Source: Halothiobacillus sp. (GTDB taxonomy: Bacteria > Pseudomonadota > Gammaproteobacteria > Halothiobacillales > Halothiobacillaceae). Taken from it: a stretch of DNA of 64,000 nt. Position numbers and translations under genes: made by a program. The stretch is taken from NCBI GenBank assembly GCA_016278265.1, contig JADQCE010000002.1, positions 620,001 through 684,000 on the forward strand, read 5' to 3'. Numbering within the stretch: the stretch's first letter is position 1; each line of letters opens with the position of its first letter. Below, one piece after another: positions 53,718-62,676 of this stretch. The notes beneath the pieces are model-generated. The model searched no databases and was not told where the DNA came from. It worked only from the letters and a program-made list of their open reading frames with translations.

Positions 53718-54845
53718 TTACTCCTCCCAACGGCAGGTCAGGTGGGCGCCGGAATCGATGACCCGGCCACCAAAGCGTTGCGCCTGCCGGTCGATCACGC
53801 CCAGCAGCCAGTTCCGCTCCGGTGGTGAACAGGCCTGCAACTGCAACTGGCGGATCGCGAACGGATCCAGTTCGAGGCGCTGCAGGTGTCCCCGGCTTAG
53901 GGTCGGCCGATAGAGCAGGGTCAGGTCGGATCGATACGGGGTGGTCTCGCCGATGCCCTCGTAGTCGTTGATCAGATCGCCGCAGCCGTAGAGGATCAGG
54001 CGATCATGGTGGACTTCGAACGCGCGCGGGTGGTGCGAGGAGTGGCCGTGGACCAGGTCGACCCTCGCCACGTCGATCAGCGCATGGGCAAACCGCCGAT
54101 GCGCCTCCGGGATCTGGTAGCCCCAGTTGCTGCCCCAGTGGATCGAGAACACCACCGTGTCCCGCGGTTGGCGGTGGGCGGCGATCGTTTCGGTGAGCCG
54201 CTCGATTGCCGCCTCGTCGAGCGCGGACAGGTAGTGCACGCCGGGGCTCGACTCGTCGGCCGCCCAGTCGGCCGGGATGCCGCTGTCGCCGTGACCGGCG
54301 GCGAATACCAGTAATCGCTTGCCGTTAGCGGTGGGCAGGATGGCGGGGCGCTCGGCCTCGCATCGATCCCGGCCTGCGCCGACGACTGGAATGCCCGCGG
54401 CCTCGAGTGTCCGCAAGGTTTCGATCAGCCCCGCCCGACCCCAGTCGAGTATGTGGTTGTTGGCCAGGACCAGACAGTCCGGCGCGATGGCCGTCAGGCA
54501 ATCGATATTCGCCGGGTGCATGCGGTAATGGATGCCCTTGGCCGGCCACGGCGAGTCGCTGGTGGTGATCGCGGTCTCGAGGTTGAGAAGGCGCACACGG
54601 GAGCGATCCGCCAGAGCGTCCCGGGCCGCGCCCCAGACATAGTCGGGACCGGCGGCCCGCGGCACCGCCCCGTTGGCGCGTTCGGCCAGCCGGACGTAGT
54701 CGCGGGCGTCCTTGAGGTAATCCTCGTAGAGCACGGGGTCGGAAGGCGAGGGCAGGATCTGGTCGATGCCACGGCCGAGCATCACGTCCCCGGCCAGCAA
54801 TAGCGGCAGTGAATCGTCGATCATCGTGCGTTGACGGCTGGGCAT
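53718..54845 (-). CDS. CapA-family metallophosphoesterase-like protein
   Basis: The 375-residue protein has the CapA/PgsA layout: LLLAGDVMLGRGID, LLNLETAITTSDSPWPAKGI, CLVLANNHILDWG, IHWGSNWGYQ and LVHGHSSHHPRAFE, the metal-binding D, N, H motifs of the calcineurin-like fold. The family is linked to poly-gamma-glutamate synthesis, but no capB or capC is nearby and there is no signal peptide, so the role is open. ATG at 54824 (MIDDSLP) is an alternative start. Confidence 0.9.
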   Translation of the reverse strand: MPSRQRTMIDDSLPLLLAGDVMLGRGIDQILPSPSDPVLYEDYLKDARDYVRLAERANGAVPRAAGPDYVWGAARDALADRSRVRLLNLETAITTSDSPWPAKGIHYRMHPANIDCLTAIAPDCLVLANNHILDWGRAGLIETLRTLEAAGIPVVGAGRDRCEAERPAILPTANGKRLLVFAAGHGDSGIPADWAADESSPGVHYLSALDEAAIERLTETIAAHRQPRDTVVFSIHWGSNWGYQIPEAHRRFAHALIDVARVDLVHGHSSHHPRAFEVHHDRLILYGCGDLINDYEGIGETTPYRSDLTLLYRPTLSRGHLQRLELDPFAIRQLQLQACSPPERNWLLGVIDRQAQRFGGRVIDSGAHLTCRWEE

Positions 54846-54947
54846 GCTTTCGTGCTCTTTCGCTGGTCCGGCCGGCCTGACCTATGCTGGGATTAAAGCA
54901 GAACCGGCCCGGTGCGTGATCCGCGGTCGACCCGATAGGAGAGACCC

Positions 54948-55655
54948 ATGACGCTGGAAGCCACGCTTGGTCTGGCCCTGATGGCCGGTTTGGCCATTCC
55001 CGCCGGGGCGCTGGTCGCGGCGCACCATCGGTTGCGCTCGTACTGTTTCGAGCACGAGATCGACAGCTTCGTGTCGTATTTCGGGGGCGGGGCGCTTTTG
55101 GCGGCCGTGGCCCTGGTCCTGGTGCCGTTCGGCATGGAACACGCGCATGTCGCCAGCGCGGCGGTGGCCTTTCTGATCGGTGGGCTGGTTTTCTGGCAGG
55201 TCAGTTTGTGGCTCAAGCGCCGAGGCACGACCGTCGCGCAGTTTCTCAGCATGCTGCTCGACTTCATTCCCGAAGGGATCGCCTTGGGGGCGGCGGTGGC
55301 GACCGGGTCGAACGTCGCCTACCTGCTTGCCCTGCTGATCGCCCTGCAGAACATGCCGGAGGGATTCGCCTCCTTCCACGAGATGCGCCAGGGCGGCATG
55401 CGTCTTGGCCGACTCTGGACCATCTTCCTGCTCGCGCCGCTGGCCGGCCCGCTTGCGGCATGGTTCGGGTTCGCCCTGCTCGCCGCGGAAGACCAGGTTC
55501 TCGCGCTGCTGATGCTGTTTTGCAGCGGCGGCATTCTCTACCTGATTTTCGAGGACATCGCGCCGGGTGCGCACATGACACGCGAGACCCTGCCCGCCAT
55601 GGGCTCGGTCGCCGGGTTCGTTCTCGGCCTGATCGGCGCGATGCTCATTCACTGA
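54948..55655 (+). CDS. ZIP-family divalent metal transporter
   Basis: The 235-residue protein has about seven membrane helices and the ZIP metal-site motifs DFIPEGIALGAAV and QNMPEGFASFHEM in helices 4 and 5. It would import zinc, iron or manganese, or, as in some subfamilies, act as an exporter. The loop histidine clusters typical of ZupT are small here (MEHAHV). GGAGAGACCC precedes the ATG. Convergent with wrbA. Confidence 0.85.
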   Translation: MTLEATLGLALMAGLAIPAGALVAAHHRLRSYCFEHEIDSFVSYFGGGALLAAVALVLVPFGMEHAHVASAAVAFLIGGLVFWQVSLWLKRRGTTVAQFLSMLLDFIPEGIALGAAVATGSNVAYLLALLIALQNMPEGFASFHEMRQGGMRLGRLWTIFLLAPLAGPLAAWFGFALLAAEDQVLALLMLFCSGGILYLIFEDIAPGAHMTRETLPAMGSVAGFVLGLIGAMLIH

Positions 55656-55665
55656 GCCGTGGCAT

Positions 55666-56265
55666 TCAGCGGCAGAGCTTGGCGGCAATCTCCGCGACGT
55701 GGCGACCCTGGTAGCGGGCAATCGTGTGTTCGATGGCGCTGGGCTGGCGGCTGCCATCGCCGCCCGCCAGGGTGCCGGCCCCGTACGGGCCTCCGCCACG
55801 CGGTTCGGAAATATCGTACATCTCGGGGATGCCGTAGGGCGTGCCGACGATCACCATGCCCAGGTGGGCGAGCGTGTTCCAGGTGGAGGTGATGGTGGTC
55901 TCGTTGCCCGCGCCGGTGCCCGTGGAGGTAAATACGCTGCCGACCTTGCCGATCAGCTTGCCCTCCGCCCACAGACTGCCGGTCTGGTCGAGGAAGTTGC
56001 GCATCTGCGCGGCCATGTTGCCAAAGCGTGTGGGCGTGCCGATGATCACCGCGTCGTAGTCACCCAGTTCCTTGGGGTCGGCAATGGGGGCGAACTGGTT
56101 GAGCTTGGCCCCGGCCTTCTTCGCCGTCTCCTCGTCCATCAGTTCCGGCACGCGCTTGATGGTGACGTCGGTGCCGTCGACCCCGGCGGCGCCGTTGGCT
56201 ACCGCCTGCGCCATCGTCTCGATGTGGCCGTACATGGAATAGTAGAGAACGAGGACCTTGCTCAT
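55666..56265 (-). CDS. wrbA: NAD(P)H:quinone oxidoreductase, WrbA type
   Basis: The 199-residue flavodoxin-like protein starts [20 protein letters not shown] (FMN phosphate loop), then [20 protein letters not shown] and [14 protein letters not shown], all typical of WrbA. It reduces quinones by two electrons, avoiding semiquinone radicals. ATG at 56265 with GGAGATTCCGC upstream is preferred to the longer frame that starts at 56385. Confidence 0.94.
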   Translation of the reverse strand: MSKVLVLYYSMYGHIETMAQAVANGAAGVDGTDVTIKRVPELMDEETAKKAGAKLNQFAPIADPKELGDYDAVIIGTPTRFGNMAAQMRNFLDQTGSLWAEGKLIGKVGSVFTSTGTGAGNETTITSTWNTLAHLGMVIVGTPYGIPEMYDISEPRGGGPYGAGTLAGGDGSRQPSAIEHTIARYQGRHVAEIAAKLCR

Positions 56266-56413
56266 GCGGAATCTCCGAGATTGATTGCGTTTTGGGATTG
56301 ACGTAGGACAAGGGTAGACAAGGTGGGCATGATTGCCGGATCGCTTACGGCTGTCACCCATGGGCCATACTCGTCGGGCCATCATCGGCTGGATCGATCA
56401 GGGAGAAGACGAC

Positions 56414-57409
56414 ATGCGCGAAGAATTGGGGCGAACCGTGGCGAAGGGGGTGCTTGACCATGACCGCGTACGAGGACTGATCGAGAACGCCGCCGCGGCC
56501 CCGTCCAGCCACAACACGCAACCATGGCACTTTCGCATCGAGACGAACGGGGTTTCCATTCACGCCGATACCGAACGACGATTGCCCGTCAACGATCCCG
56601 CCGACCGCGAACTCACCATCAGCTGTGGCTGCGCCCTGATGAACCTGCGGGTCGCGGCGGCTGCGGCGGGTCAGGCGTATCGATTGGAACTTTTTCCCGA
56701 GGGAGAAGGTGCCGCGTGTCTTGCTCGGGTGACGTGGCAGGAGGGCGATGCGGACGCCGAAGAGGCGAGTCTCGGCTCGGCCCTGGCGCGGCGTCGTACC
56801 TACCGCAAGCGATTCGCGCCCTCCACCGTGCCGCGTGAGGCGAGCGAGGCGCTCGAGGCCATGGCGGAGCGCGAAGGGGCCTGGCTGCAAGTCATCGAGT
56901 CGGGCGAACCGCGATGGGAGGTGGCACGCCTGGTCGCCGAGGGTGATGCCAGCCAGTGGCGGGACCCGCGTTGGCGTGAGGAGCTGGCGGACTGGATGCG
57001 CCCGGTGCGTCAAAGAGACGGGCTGAGTGTTCCCGCCCTGCTCGCGCCAGTTGTCCGGGCCGTGGTGCGGAAATTCGACATGGGCAGGCGCGTCGGTGAA
57101 CACGACCGGGAGCTGACCGAGAATGCGCCGTTGCTGGTCGCCCTCGGCACCGAAGGGGACGGGCGGCGTGACTGGCTGACGGCGGGTCTGGCGCTGGAGA
57201 GAGTGTTGCTGGCGGCCTGTCAACTTGGCATGCAGGCCTCCTACCTCAATCAGCCGATCCAGGTCTCGTCGTTGCGTGACCAGCTGCACACGGTACTTAA
57301 TCGGCCGGGTCACCCGCAGGTCCTGTTGCGACTAGGATATCCGCCCGGGGAGTTGCCGGCCACGCCGCGCCGCCCGCTGGCGGACCTGATGCTTCCCGTT
57401 CGCGACTGA
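56414..57409 (+). CDS. Nitroreductase-family protein (Acg-like)
   Basis: The 331-residue protein has the FMN-binding nitroreductase landmarks NAAAAPSSHNTQPWHFRIET, SLGSALARRRTYRKRF and, in the C-terminal half, GLALERVLLAACQLGMQASY, LNQPIQ. The length and the order of motifs fit the Acg family of two-lobed nitroreductase-like proteins, known from mycobacterial dormancy genes. ATG follows GGGAGAAGACGAC; the frame extends to 56333 without conserved residues. Divergent from wrbA. Confidence 0.88.
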   Translation: MREELGRTVAKGVLDHDRVRGLIENAAAAPSSHNTQPWHFRIETNGVSIHADTERRLPVNDPADRELTISCGCALMNLRVAAAAAGQAYRLELFPEGEGAACLARVTWQEGDADAEEASLGSALARRRTYRKRFAPSTVPREASEALEAMAEREGAWLQVIESGEPRWEVARLVAEGDASQWRDPRWREELADWMRPVRQRDGLSVPALLAPVVRAVVRKFDMGRRVGEHDRELTENAPLLVALGTEGDGRRDWLTAGLALERVLLAACQLGMQASYLNQPIQVSSLRDQLHTVLNRPGHPQVLLRLGYPPGELPATPRRPLADLMLPVRD

Positions 57410-57593
57410 TTCGCGCGTCGTTGAACCGAGGACCCCCACCGATCATCGCTGACCGCCCGAATCACGCGGCCACAAATCGGTCGACACGCTGATTGAGAAA
57501 ATCGAGCACGAATAACCCCATGAATATCGAGGGAATAAATACATCACGACGTGCTAATGTTCGCGCCAAATCGAATAAAAAAGGGGAACAGGG

Positions 57594-58973
57594 ATGAGTT
57601 TCTACCGATCCAAGCACGTTTTCCGTGCGTTGGCCTGGGGCATGATTTCGATGGGCATCCTCATGGGGGCGATCTTCCCGCTGGTGGGTGTGCAGATGGG
57701 AATTTCGGCCGATTTGGCGCTCTCACCGACCTTCATCGGTACAACGCTCGCCGCGGGCCTGATCGTGGGTGGACTTAACTTCGCGCTGGCCAGTCGCATT
57801 GTCCGCCCGCGGCTACGTCGACTGACCAGTCGGATGCGCCAGGTGCGCTCGGCGATGGATCAGGCCACCTATTCCGGGGACTGGTCGGAATGCGATCCGG
57901 CGGTCTGTCAGCTCAAGGAACAGGCCGAGGACGAGCTCGGCGACGTGGCCGATAGCTACAACGCGCTTCTACAGGCATTGCACGCGGCTCATCGCGTCGA
58001 GGAACGCATCCAGGATTTCAACAACACCCTCTCCAGCCAACTCGACCTGCATGACCTCAGTGAGCAGGCCCTGGCGCTGTTGATCGAGCATTCGGCGGCC
58101 GATGGTGGCGCGATTATCCTGGAAAAGCAGGGCGAATGGACCGTCCCCGCCTCCACCGGGCTGATCGAGCCCGGGGCGATCCTCAAGAGCCCGGCCTTGC
58201 AGGCGGCCCACGAGCAGGCCGTGGTGCGACGCTACGACCTGCCCGCCGAGGTCAAGGTCGACGCGGTGCTCTCGCATTTCACCCCCAGTGACGTGCTGCT
58301 GTTGCCGATCAAGCACCATGGCCTGCTACTGGGCTGGGTGGTGCTGGCCGCGGCTTCCCCCTTTAGCGATAACACCACGCGCCTGTTGCCGCTGATGATC
58401 CAGGGACTGGGCATGGCGCTGAACAACGCCCTGTTGCATGACGACCTGCAACGGGTCGCGGCGCTGGACCCCTTAACCGGGCTTTACAACCGTCGCTTTG
58501 GCATGAAGCGGCTCGACGAGGAACTGGCGCGCATCCAGCGCAACCAGACACCGATGTCGTTGATCATCGTCGACCTGGATCATTTCAAGCGTCTCAACGA
58601 TACCTACGGACACCTGGCCGGCGATAAGGTGTTGGTGCGCGCGGCGGGAATCATCCGCGACATGCTGCGCAAGGGCGACGTGGTGATGCGCTACGGTGGC
58701 GAGGAGTTCATCGCCATCCTGCCCGGCTCGGATATCGAGGACGGCCAGGAAATCGCCGAGCGGATCCGCTTTGCCTTGGCCCAGAGCCAGGTGGAGATTG
58801 CCGGGCATACATTGTCGGTCACGGCCAGCCTCGGGGTTGCTTGCACCGCCAACGATCGCGTCACCAGCGCCGAGCCGCTGATGAAGCTGGCCGACTCGCG
58901 CCTGTATGCCGCCAAGTCGGGCGGCCGCGATCGGGTGATCGCCGAGGGGGCCGGCGAGGCGCTCGCCAGTTAG
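57594..58973 (+). CDS. Membrane diguanylate cyclase with GAF-like sensor
   Basis: The 459-residue protein has two N-terminal helices (about 14-34 and 45-65), a HAMP-like linker, a GAF-like domain (about 140-280) and a GGDEF domain with GGEEF at 368-372. An RKGD inhibitory site lies exactly five residues before it, so product inhibition by cyclic-di-GMP is expected. It should make cyclic-di-GMP. AAAAGGGGAACAGGG precedes the ATG. The upstream 57410-57593 is A+T-rich and should hold the promoter. A strong terminator follows. Confidence 0.93.
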   Translation: MSFYRSKHVFRALAWGMISMGILMGAIFPLVGVQMGISADLALSPTFIGTTLAAGLIVGGLNFALASRIVRPRLRRLTSRMRQVRSAMDQATYSGDWSECDPAVCQLKEQAEDELGDVADSYNALLQALHAAHRVEERIQDFNNTLSSQLDLHDLSEQALALLIEHSAADGGAIILEKQGEWTVPASTGLIEPGAILKSPALQAAHEQAVVRRYDLPAEVKVDAVLSHFTPSDVLLLPIKHHGLLLGWVVLAAASPFSDNTTRLLPLMIQGLGMALNNALLHDDLQRVAALDPLTGLYNRRFGMKRLDEELARIQRNQTPMSLIIVDLDHFKRLNDTYGHLAGDKVLVRAAGIIRDMLRKGDVVMRYGGEEFIAILPGSDIEDGQEIAERIRFALAQSQVEIAGHTLSVTASLGVACTANDRVTSAEPLMKLADSRLYAAKSGGRDRVIAEGAGEALAS

Positions 58974-58996
58974 GCCCCGCTTTAGGCCGTCGGTTC

Positions 58997-59034
58997 AACG
59001 CATCATTCCCCGTTTCGGGGGTGATGCGTTTTTT
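58997..59034 (+). terminator. Intrinsic terminator of the diguanylate cyclase gene
   Basis: AACGCATCA (58997-59005) pairs with TGATGCGTT (59022-59030), with CCCC/GGGG extending the stem around GTTTC, followed by a T-run. It overlaps the last codons of the convergent psiE-like gene. Confidence 0.88.
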
Positions 59035-59560
59035 CTTGGCCGCGCCGTTCGGGTGATGCGGTCACCGTCGGCGTGGTTTCCTGATCGATGCGGATGGCAT
59101 CGCGTTGTTCGATCAGCCAGTACACAGTACCTAGCGCCACCACACCGACCGAGAGCGCCAGCAACATCATCGGGCTGGTGTTGGTCGCATCCAGGATGAT
59201 GAACTTGCGGGCCAGGGCGAGCAGGGCAATCAGCAACACGATCTTGGTCTGGATGATGTGCTCGCGTCGCTCGATCACCTTGATGATGGAGTGCTGAAAC
59301 TCCATCGCGATCAGTAACGTCAGGATCGCGCCGAACAGCTTCTGGAACACGCTGTGATCGAGCACGTTCTGGTGCTGCAGGACGAGCGTGTCTATCACTA
59401 GTCGCAGCAGTTCCCACAGCGCGAGCAGGATGACCACCGCGACGATCACGCCGGGTACGGCGGCTATGATCTGTTCGAAGCGCTCGGACAGGCTCATTAC
59501 CTTCCAATAGCGGCGCAGGTCCGAAGTGTGTCTGGTGCGGCGAAGGTGAATGTGCGCCAT
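59003..59560 (-). CDS. PsiE-family phosphate-starvation-inducible membrane protein
   Basis: The 185-residue protein has four hydrophobic helices (IIAAVPGVIVAVVILLALWE; FGAILTLLIAMEF; KIVLLIALLALARKFIILDA; LLALSVGVVALGTVYWL) and the family pattern EFQHSIIKVIERREHIIQTK. PsiE responds to phosphate starvation in E. coli; the function is unknown. ATG at 59560 with GGGGGGAA upstream is preferred to the one at 59578. Its stop codon lies inside the stem of the terminator of the opposite gene. Confidence 0.88.
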   Translation of the reverse strand: MAHIHLRRTRHTSDLRRYWKVMSLSERFEQIIAAVPGVIVAVVILLALWELLRLVIDTLVLQHQNVLDHSVFQKLFGAILTLLIAMEFQHSIIKVIERREHIIQTKIVLLIALLALARKFIILDATNTSPMMLLALSVGVVALGTVYWLIEQRDAIRIDQETTPTVTASPERRGQEKTHHPRNGE

Positions 59561-59694
59561 GTCATTCCCCCCTGGCAAAGCGATGATGCGATCGGTATGA
59601 ATCCGGTCCTTTCTGATCGCGATCAGTAGGGTCTCCCCGCGGGCGATTCAAGTTCGTCTACCCTCGAACGACACGTACTCGACGAGGGGAAGGC

Positions 59695-60420
59695 GTGGTG
59701 CTCTATATCGGCACATCCGGTTGGAATTACCCCCATTGGCGGGAGGCGTTTTACCCGTCCGGGGTGCCTGCTGCCGACTGGTTGGCGTTCTACGCCCGGC
59801 ACTTTTCCAGCGTCGAGATCAACGCGACCTTCTATCGCTTGCCCAGCCCGGAGACGCTGGATGCCTGGCGGGGTGCCGTGCCGCCGCATTTTCGCTTCGC
59901 GGTGAAGGCCAGTCGCTACATTACCCACCTGAAAAAGCTCAAGGATCCGCAATCCAGCATTGCCACATTCTTCGAGCGCATCGATCGGCTCGGCGACCGA
60001 TTGGGACCGATCCTGTTTCAGTTGCCACCGCGCTGGCGCGTCAATGTCGAGCGTTTGGCCATCTTTCTCGACGCGTTGCCTACCGGGCATCGCTATGCCT
60101 TCGAGTTTCGTGATCGCAGTTGGTGGGATCCGGCGGTGACCGACTTGTTGGCCACGCACGGGGCCGCATTTTGCGTGTTCGATCTCGATGGGCAGACCAG
60201 CCCGTTCCTTGAGACCACGGATTTCGTCTATCTGCGCTGGCACGGGGCCGCGGGGCCATATCGGGGTGGGTATAGCGACGCGCAATTGAGATCGCTGGCT
60301 CATCGTTTCCAGGAGTGGCTGAACGACGGTCGGCATGTCTATGCCTACTTCGATAACGATGCCGAGGGGCAGGCACCACGTGATGCCGCGCGGCTGCAGG
60401 CGCTATTGGCTTCCAGCTAA
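59695..60420 (+). CDS. DUF72-family protein (YecE-like)
   Basis: The 241-residue protein is a TIM-barrel DUF72 member: LYIGTSGWNYPHWREAFYPS, VEINATFYRLPSPETLDAWR, VKASRYITHLKKLKD, GPILFQLPPRW, AFEFRDRSWW and VYAYFDNDAEGQAPRDA. No activity is established for the family. GAGGGGAAGGC precedes the first of two adjacent GTG codons. Confidence 0.93.
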   Translation: MVLYIGTSGWNYPHWREAFYPSGVPAADWLAFYARHFSSVEINATFYRLPSPETLDAWRGAVPPHFRFAVKASRYITHLKKLKDPQSSIATFFERIDRLGDRLGPILFQLPPRWRVNVERLAIFLDALPTGHRYAFEFRDRSWWDPAVTDLLATHGAAFCVFDLDGQTSPFLETTDFVYLRWHGAAGPYRGGYSDAQLRSLAHRFQEWLNDGRHVYAYFDNDAEGQAPRDAARLQALLASS

Positions 60421-60561
60421 ACGGGCGTGACCGGCACGCCTTTTTGGCTGGCGCACATAAGCCAGACTTCGTGGAAATCAAAAGTTCGAATGCGAAAAGA
60501 GCGCCCTTTCCTTATCACGGGTCTATAAGGGTGGTACGGAGTTCAGAAGAGGGGCGACTTC

Positions 60562-60942
60562 ATGAGTCTGGTAAACGATCTGATGGACCAACCCGGGGTC
60601 GAGGCGGCGGGCGACTTCGCCTACCGGGGAGATCAGTCCTATCACCACAAGGGCGATTTGTCTGCAGCCGACACCCGACTCATGGTGTCGCTGTGTCGGT
60701 CAAACGCCGCGGCGGTACGGATGGAGGGTGACATGCTGGCGATGTTCTCCCGCGTGTGCCAGCCGGGTGCCGGCGGTTGCGGCTTCGAGCCCACCAAGGG
60801 CTGGGTGATGCATGGCAAGTCGCGCAGTGTCTGTGTGATCTCCAACGTCTACTGCGTGATCGACAACGAACGGGGATCCTTGGGAAATGTGCTCGGCATG
60901 ATGCGCAACCGTCTAGCCGACGCACCCGATTTCCTGAACTGA
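60562..60942 (+). CDS. DUF2173-family protein, copy 1
   Basis: The 126-residue protein starts MSLVNDLMDQPGVEAAGDFA, the DUF2173 pattern (short helix, then PGV-AAG-F), and later has TKGWVMHGKSRSVCVISNVY. DUF2173 is a small family predicted to adopt a roadblock/profilin-like fold, which I know mostly from sulfur-oxidising chemolithotrophs. AGAGGGGCGACTTC precedes the ATG. It is the first of three paralogues in a row on one strand. It has five cysteines, more than the others. Confidence 0.8.
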   Translation: MSLVNDLMDQPGVEAAGDFAYRGDQSYHHKGDLSAADTRLMVSLCRSNAAAVRMEGDMLAMFSRVCQPGAGGCGFEPTKGWVMHGKSRSVCVISNVYCVIDNERGSLGNVLGMMRNRLADAPDFLN

Positions 60943-60983
60943 TGACGCCCGCGGGCGATCCGTCCTAAACAGGAGGAATGACC

Positions 60984-61322
60984 ATGTCCGATCTCAAGAC
61001 ACTCAGTTCGATGCCCGGCACCGTGGCGGCGTTCCAGTTCGATGAGGAAGGTCGACTCGAGGACGCGGTGATCACTGACGATGTAGTGATCGACCGAGAT
61101 ACGCTCGATCTGCTCGGTCATCTTTGCGTGGCAAACATGGCCATTGGCGCCATGCAGGCCCGTGGCTGGGAGGGGATGAGCGACGTCAAGGGTTTCTATC
61201 CAGTACAAGGCTTCACCTTCGTCGGGCTAGACTGGTCGGCGGTTTCGCGCGGCCGGCAGGGCGTGGTGTTGTCCAACGACCAGGCCGACTTCGACGCCGC
61301 CTACAAGGCCCTGGCGGGGTGA
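60984..61322 (+). CDS. DUF2173-family protein, copy 2
   Basis: The 112-residue product (MSDLKTLSSMPGTVAAFQFD, then LLGHLCVANMAIGAMQARGW, FYPVQGFTFVGLDWSAV) has the family's short first helix, PG-x-VAAF strand and central helix. The ATG at 60984 is 7 bases from AGGAGG and is preferred to the ATG at 60978, which is only 1 base away. It lies 41 bases after copy 1 and 10 bases before copy 3, so the three are likely one operon. Confidence 0.78.
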   Translation: MSDLKTLSSMPGTVAAFQFDEEGRLEDAVITDDVVIDRDTLDLLGHLCVANMAIGAMQARGWEGMSDVKGFYPVQGFTFVGLDWSAVSRGRQGVVLSNDQADFDAAYKALAG

Positions 61323-61332
61323 GGAGGCTGTC

Positions 61333-61671
61333 ATGCTCAAGCAACTTCTCGATCTAAGGGGCGTTCAGGCCGTCGCGCATTTTCGCGAGGAATCCGGTGA
61401 GCCGTGGCAGGTGCACGGTGAGCTGTCGGACACCGATGCCCGACGGCTGACGCGTCTGGCGCTGGATTTCAAGCGCATGACCCAAGGTCATGCCGACCAG
61501 TTGGCCCTGTTCGTCAACCAGCCCGGCTGGACACCGGCCAACGGCTGGATCGTGCATGGCGATCAGCGAACGGTATGCGGCATGTCGAGCATGGTGGCGG
61601 TGGTCGACAATGCCGAAGCCAATCTGACCGAGGTGATGAAGGCGCTCGCTCAGGAATCGTTTTATACCTGA
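61333..61671 (+). CDS. DUF2173-family protein, copy 3
   Basis: The 112-residue product (MLKQLLDLRGVQAVAHFREE, then PANGWIVHGDQRTVCGMSSM) shares with copy 1 the GWI/VMHG-x-x-R-x-V-C strand pattern. GAGGAGG precedes the ATG by 5 bases. It ends the three-gene run and is followed by an intrinsic terminator. Confidence 0.78.
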   Translation: MLKQLLDLRGVQAVAHFREESGEPWQVHGELSDTDARRLTRLALDFKRMTQGHADQLALFVNQPGWTPANGWIVHGDQRTVCGMSSMVAVVDNAEANLTEVMKALAQESFYT

Positions 61672-61702
61672 CCAGCACAGGTCAACTGTCTGGACAATGA
61701 AA

Positions 61703-61740
61703 AACCCCGCGAATCGATTCGATGCGCGGGGTTCGTTTTT
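61703..61740 (+). terminator. Intrinsic terminator of the DUF2173 operon
   Basis: AACCCCGCG (61703-61711) pairs with CGCGGGGTT (61725-61733), followed by CGTTTTT. It lies 30 bases after the third DUF2173 stop. Confidence 0.88.
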
Positions 61741-61761
61741 GTGGGCAGGTTCCGGTCTCGA

Positions 61762-62676
61762 TCAGCGGTTCTGACGAATCCCGGCGATCAGCCAGTTGGC
61801 GTTCTCGTCGTCGAGATTGCGGCTGACCAGCCAGGTCTCGTCGAGTGACTCGGCCGTCGCCGCACGGTCTTCACGCACGTGACCGGTAAAGCGCACGGCG
61901 GCGATCAGGTCCCGGCCTTCCTCGCCCAGTTCCTCCAGCGAGACTTCGAGGTCGAGTACCTCGGTGACGTTCTCGGCATCGCCCAGGGCGGCGCGTTCGC
62001 GCACCAGCTCACGGAACAGCTCGGGGGTGACGAACTCGCGGATCTCGTCCATGCGGTTAGCGTCCCAGGCGAGTTGCAGGTTGGTGAAATGGGTACGTGC
62101 CGCGCCGAGAAAGCGGGTCTCGTCAAACCAGCTCGGTGGCTGGTAGCCGGACGTGCCGCCAAAGCCGAACTCGTCCATCAGCGAGCCGGGGCGTACGCCC
62201 GATTTGCCGTTGTTCGAGCCGCCGAGTGTCTCGTTCGACGCCCGGGCCTGATGGGTCGGTTGCTCGACCATCGGCTCCGGACGGGACGCGCCCGCATAGG
62301 CCGGCCGGGTCCCCATGGCACCGCCGCGCAAGTGACGGATCAGGAGAAACGCCCCGGCGGCCAGCAGCAGGATCACGAGGAAGTCCATCGGCTGAAATCC
62401 CTCGAAGGCACCGCCCATGAACATCCACGCCAGCAGGCCGCCGGCGGCCAGTCCGGCGAACATGCCACCCAGGCCAACGCCCGGGCTACGGGTGGCCTTC
62501 TGATCCGTGGTGGATTGACGCTGGCTGGTGGTCTGTGAGCTTTTCTGGCCCAGAAAGCCGAAGCTCTTGCCGCCACCGAAGCGCTTGGCCTCGGCGGGCG
62601 TGCTCAGCATTACGGCCAGCAGCGCGCTGATGGCGAGCAGGACGAGGGATCGGGCGAGCGGTTGGCGGGACGTCAT
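61762..62676 (-). CDS. Tim44-like domain membrane protein
   Basis: The 304-residue protein has a signal peptide or anchor (LVLLAISALLAVMLSTPAEA), a Gly/Ser/Gln-rich segment (KRFGGGKSFGFLGQKSSQTT), two short membrane helices (GLGGMFAGLAAGGLLAWMFM; MDFLVILLLAAGAFLLIRHL) and a C-terminal Tim44-like domain (AARTHFTNLQLAWDANRMDE, LFRELVRERAALGDAENVTE). Bacterial proteins of this layout are common and uncharacterised. ATG at 62676 has AGGAGA 5 bases upstream and is preferred to the one at 62724. Confidence 0.88.
   Translation of the reverse strand: MTSRQPLARSLVLLAISALLAVMLSTPAEAKRFGGGKSFGFLGQKSSQTTSQRQSTTDQKATRSPGVGLGGMFAGLAAGGLLAWMFMGGAFEGFQPMDFLVILLLAAGAFLLIRHLRGGAMGTRPAYAGASRPEPMVEQPTHQARASNETLGGSNNGKSGVRPGSLMDEFGFGGTSGYQPPSWFDETRFLGAARTHFTNLQLAWDANRMDEIREFVTPELFRELVRERAALGDAENVTEVLDLEVSLEELGEEGRDLIAAVRFTGHVREDRAATAESLDETWLVSRNLDDENANWLIAGIRQNR

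Noticed and set aside
51895-53730. 611-residue minus-strand open frame
   Set aside because: It lies exactly opposite the class II ribonucleotide reductase; its composition (Arg, Gly, Asp, His) is that of a reverse-strand shadow in G+C-rich DNA and it has no motifs.
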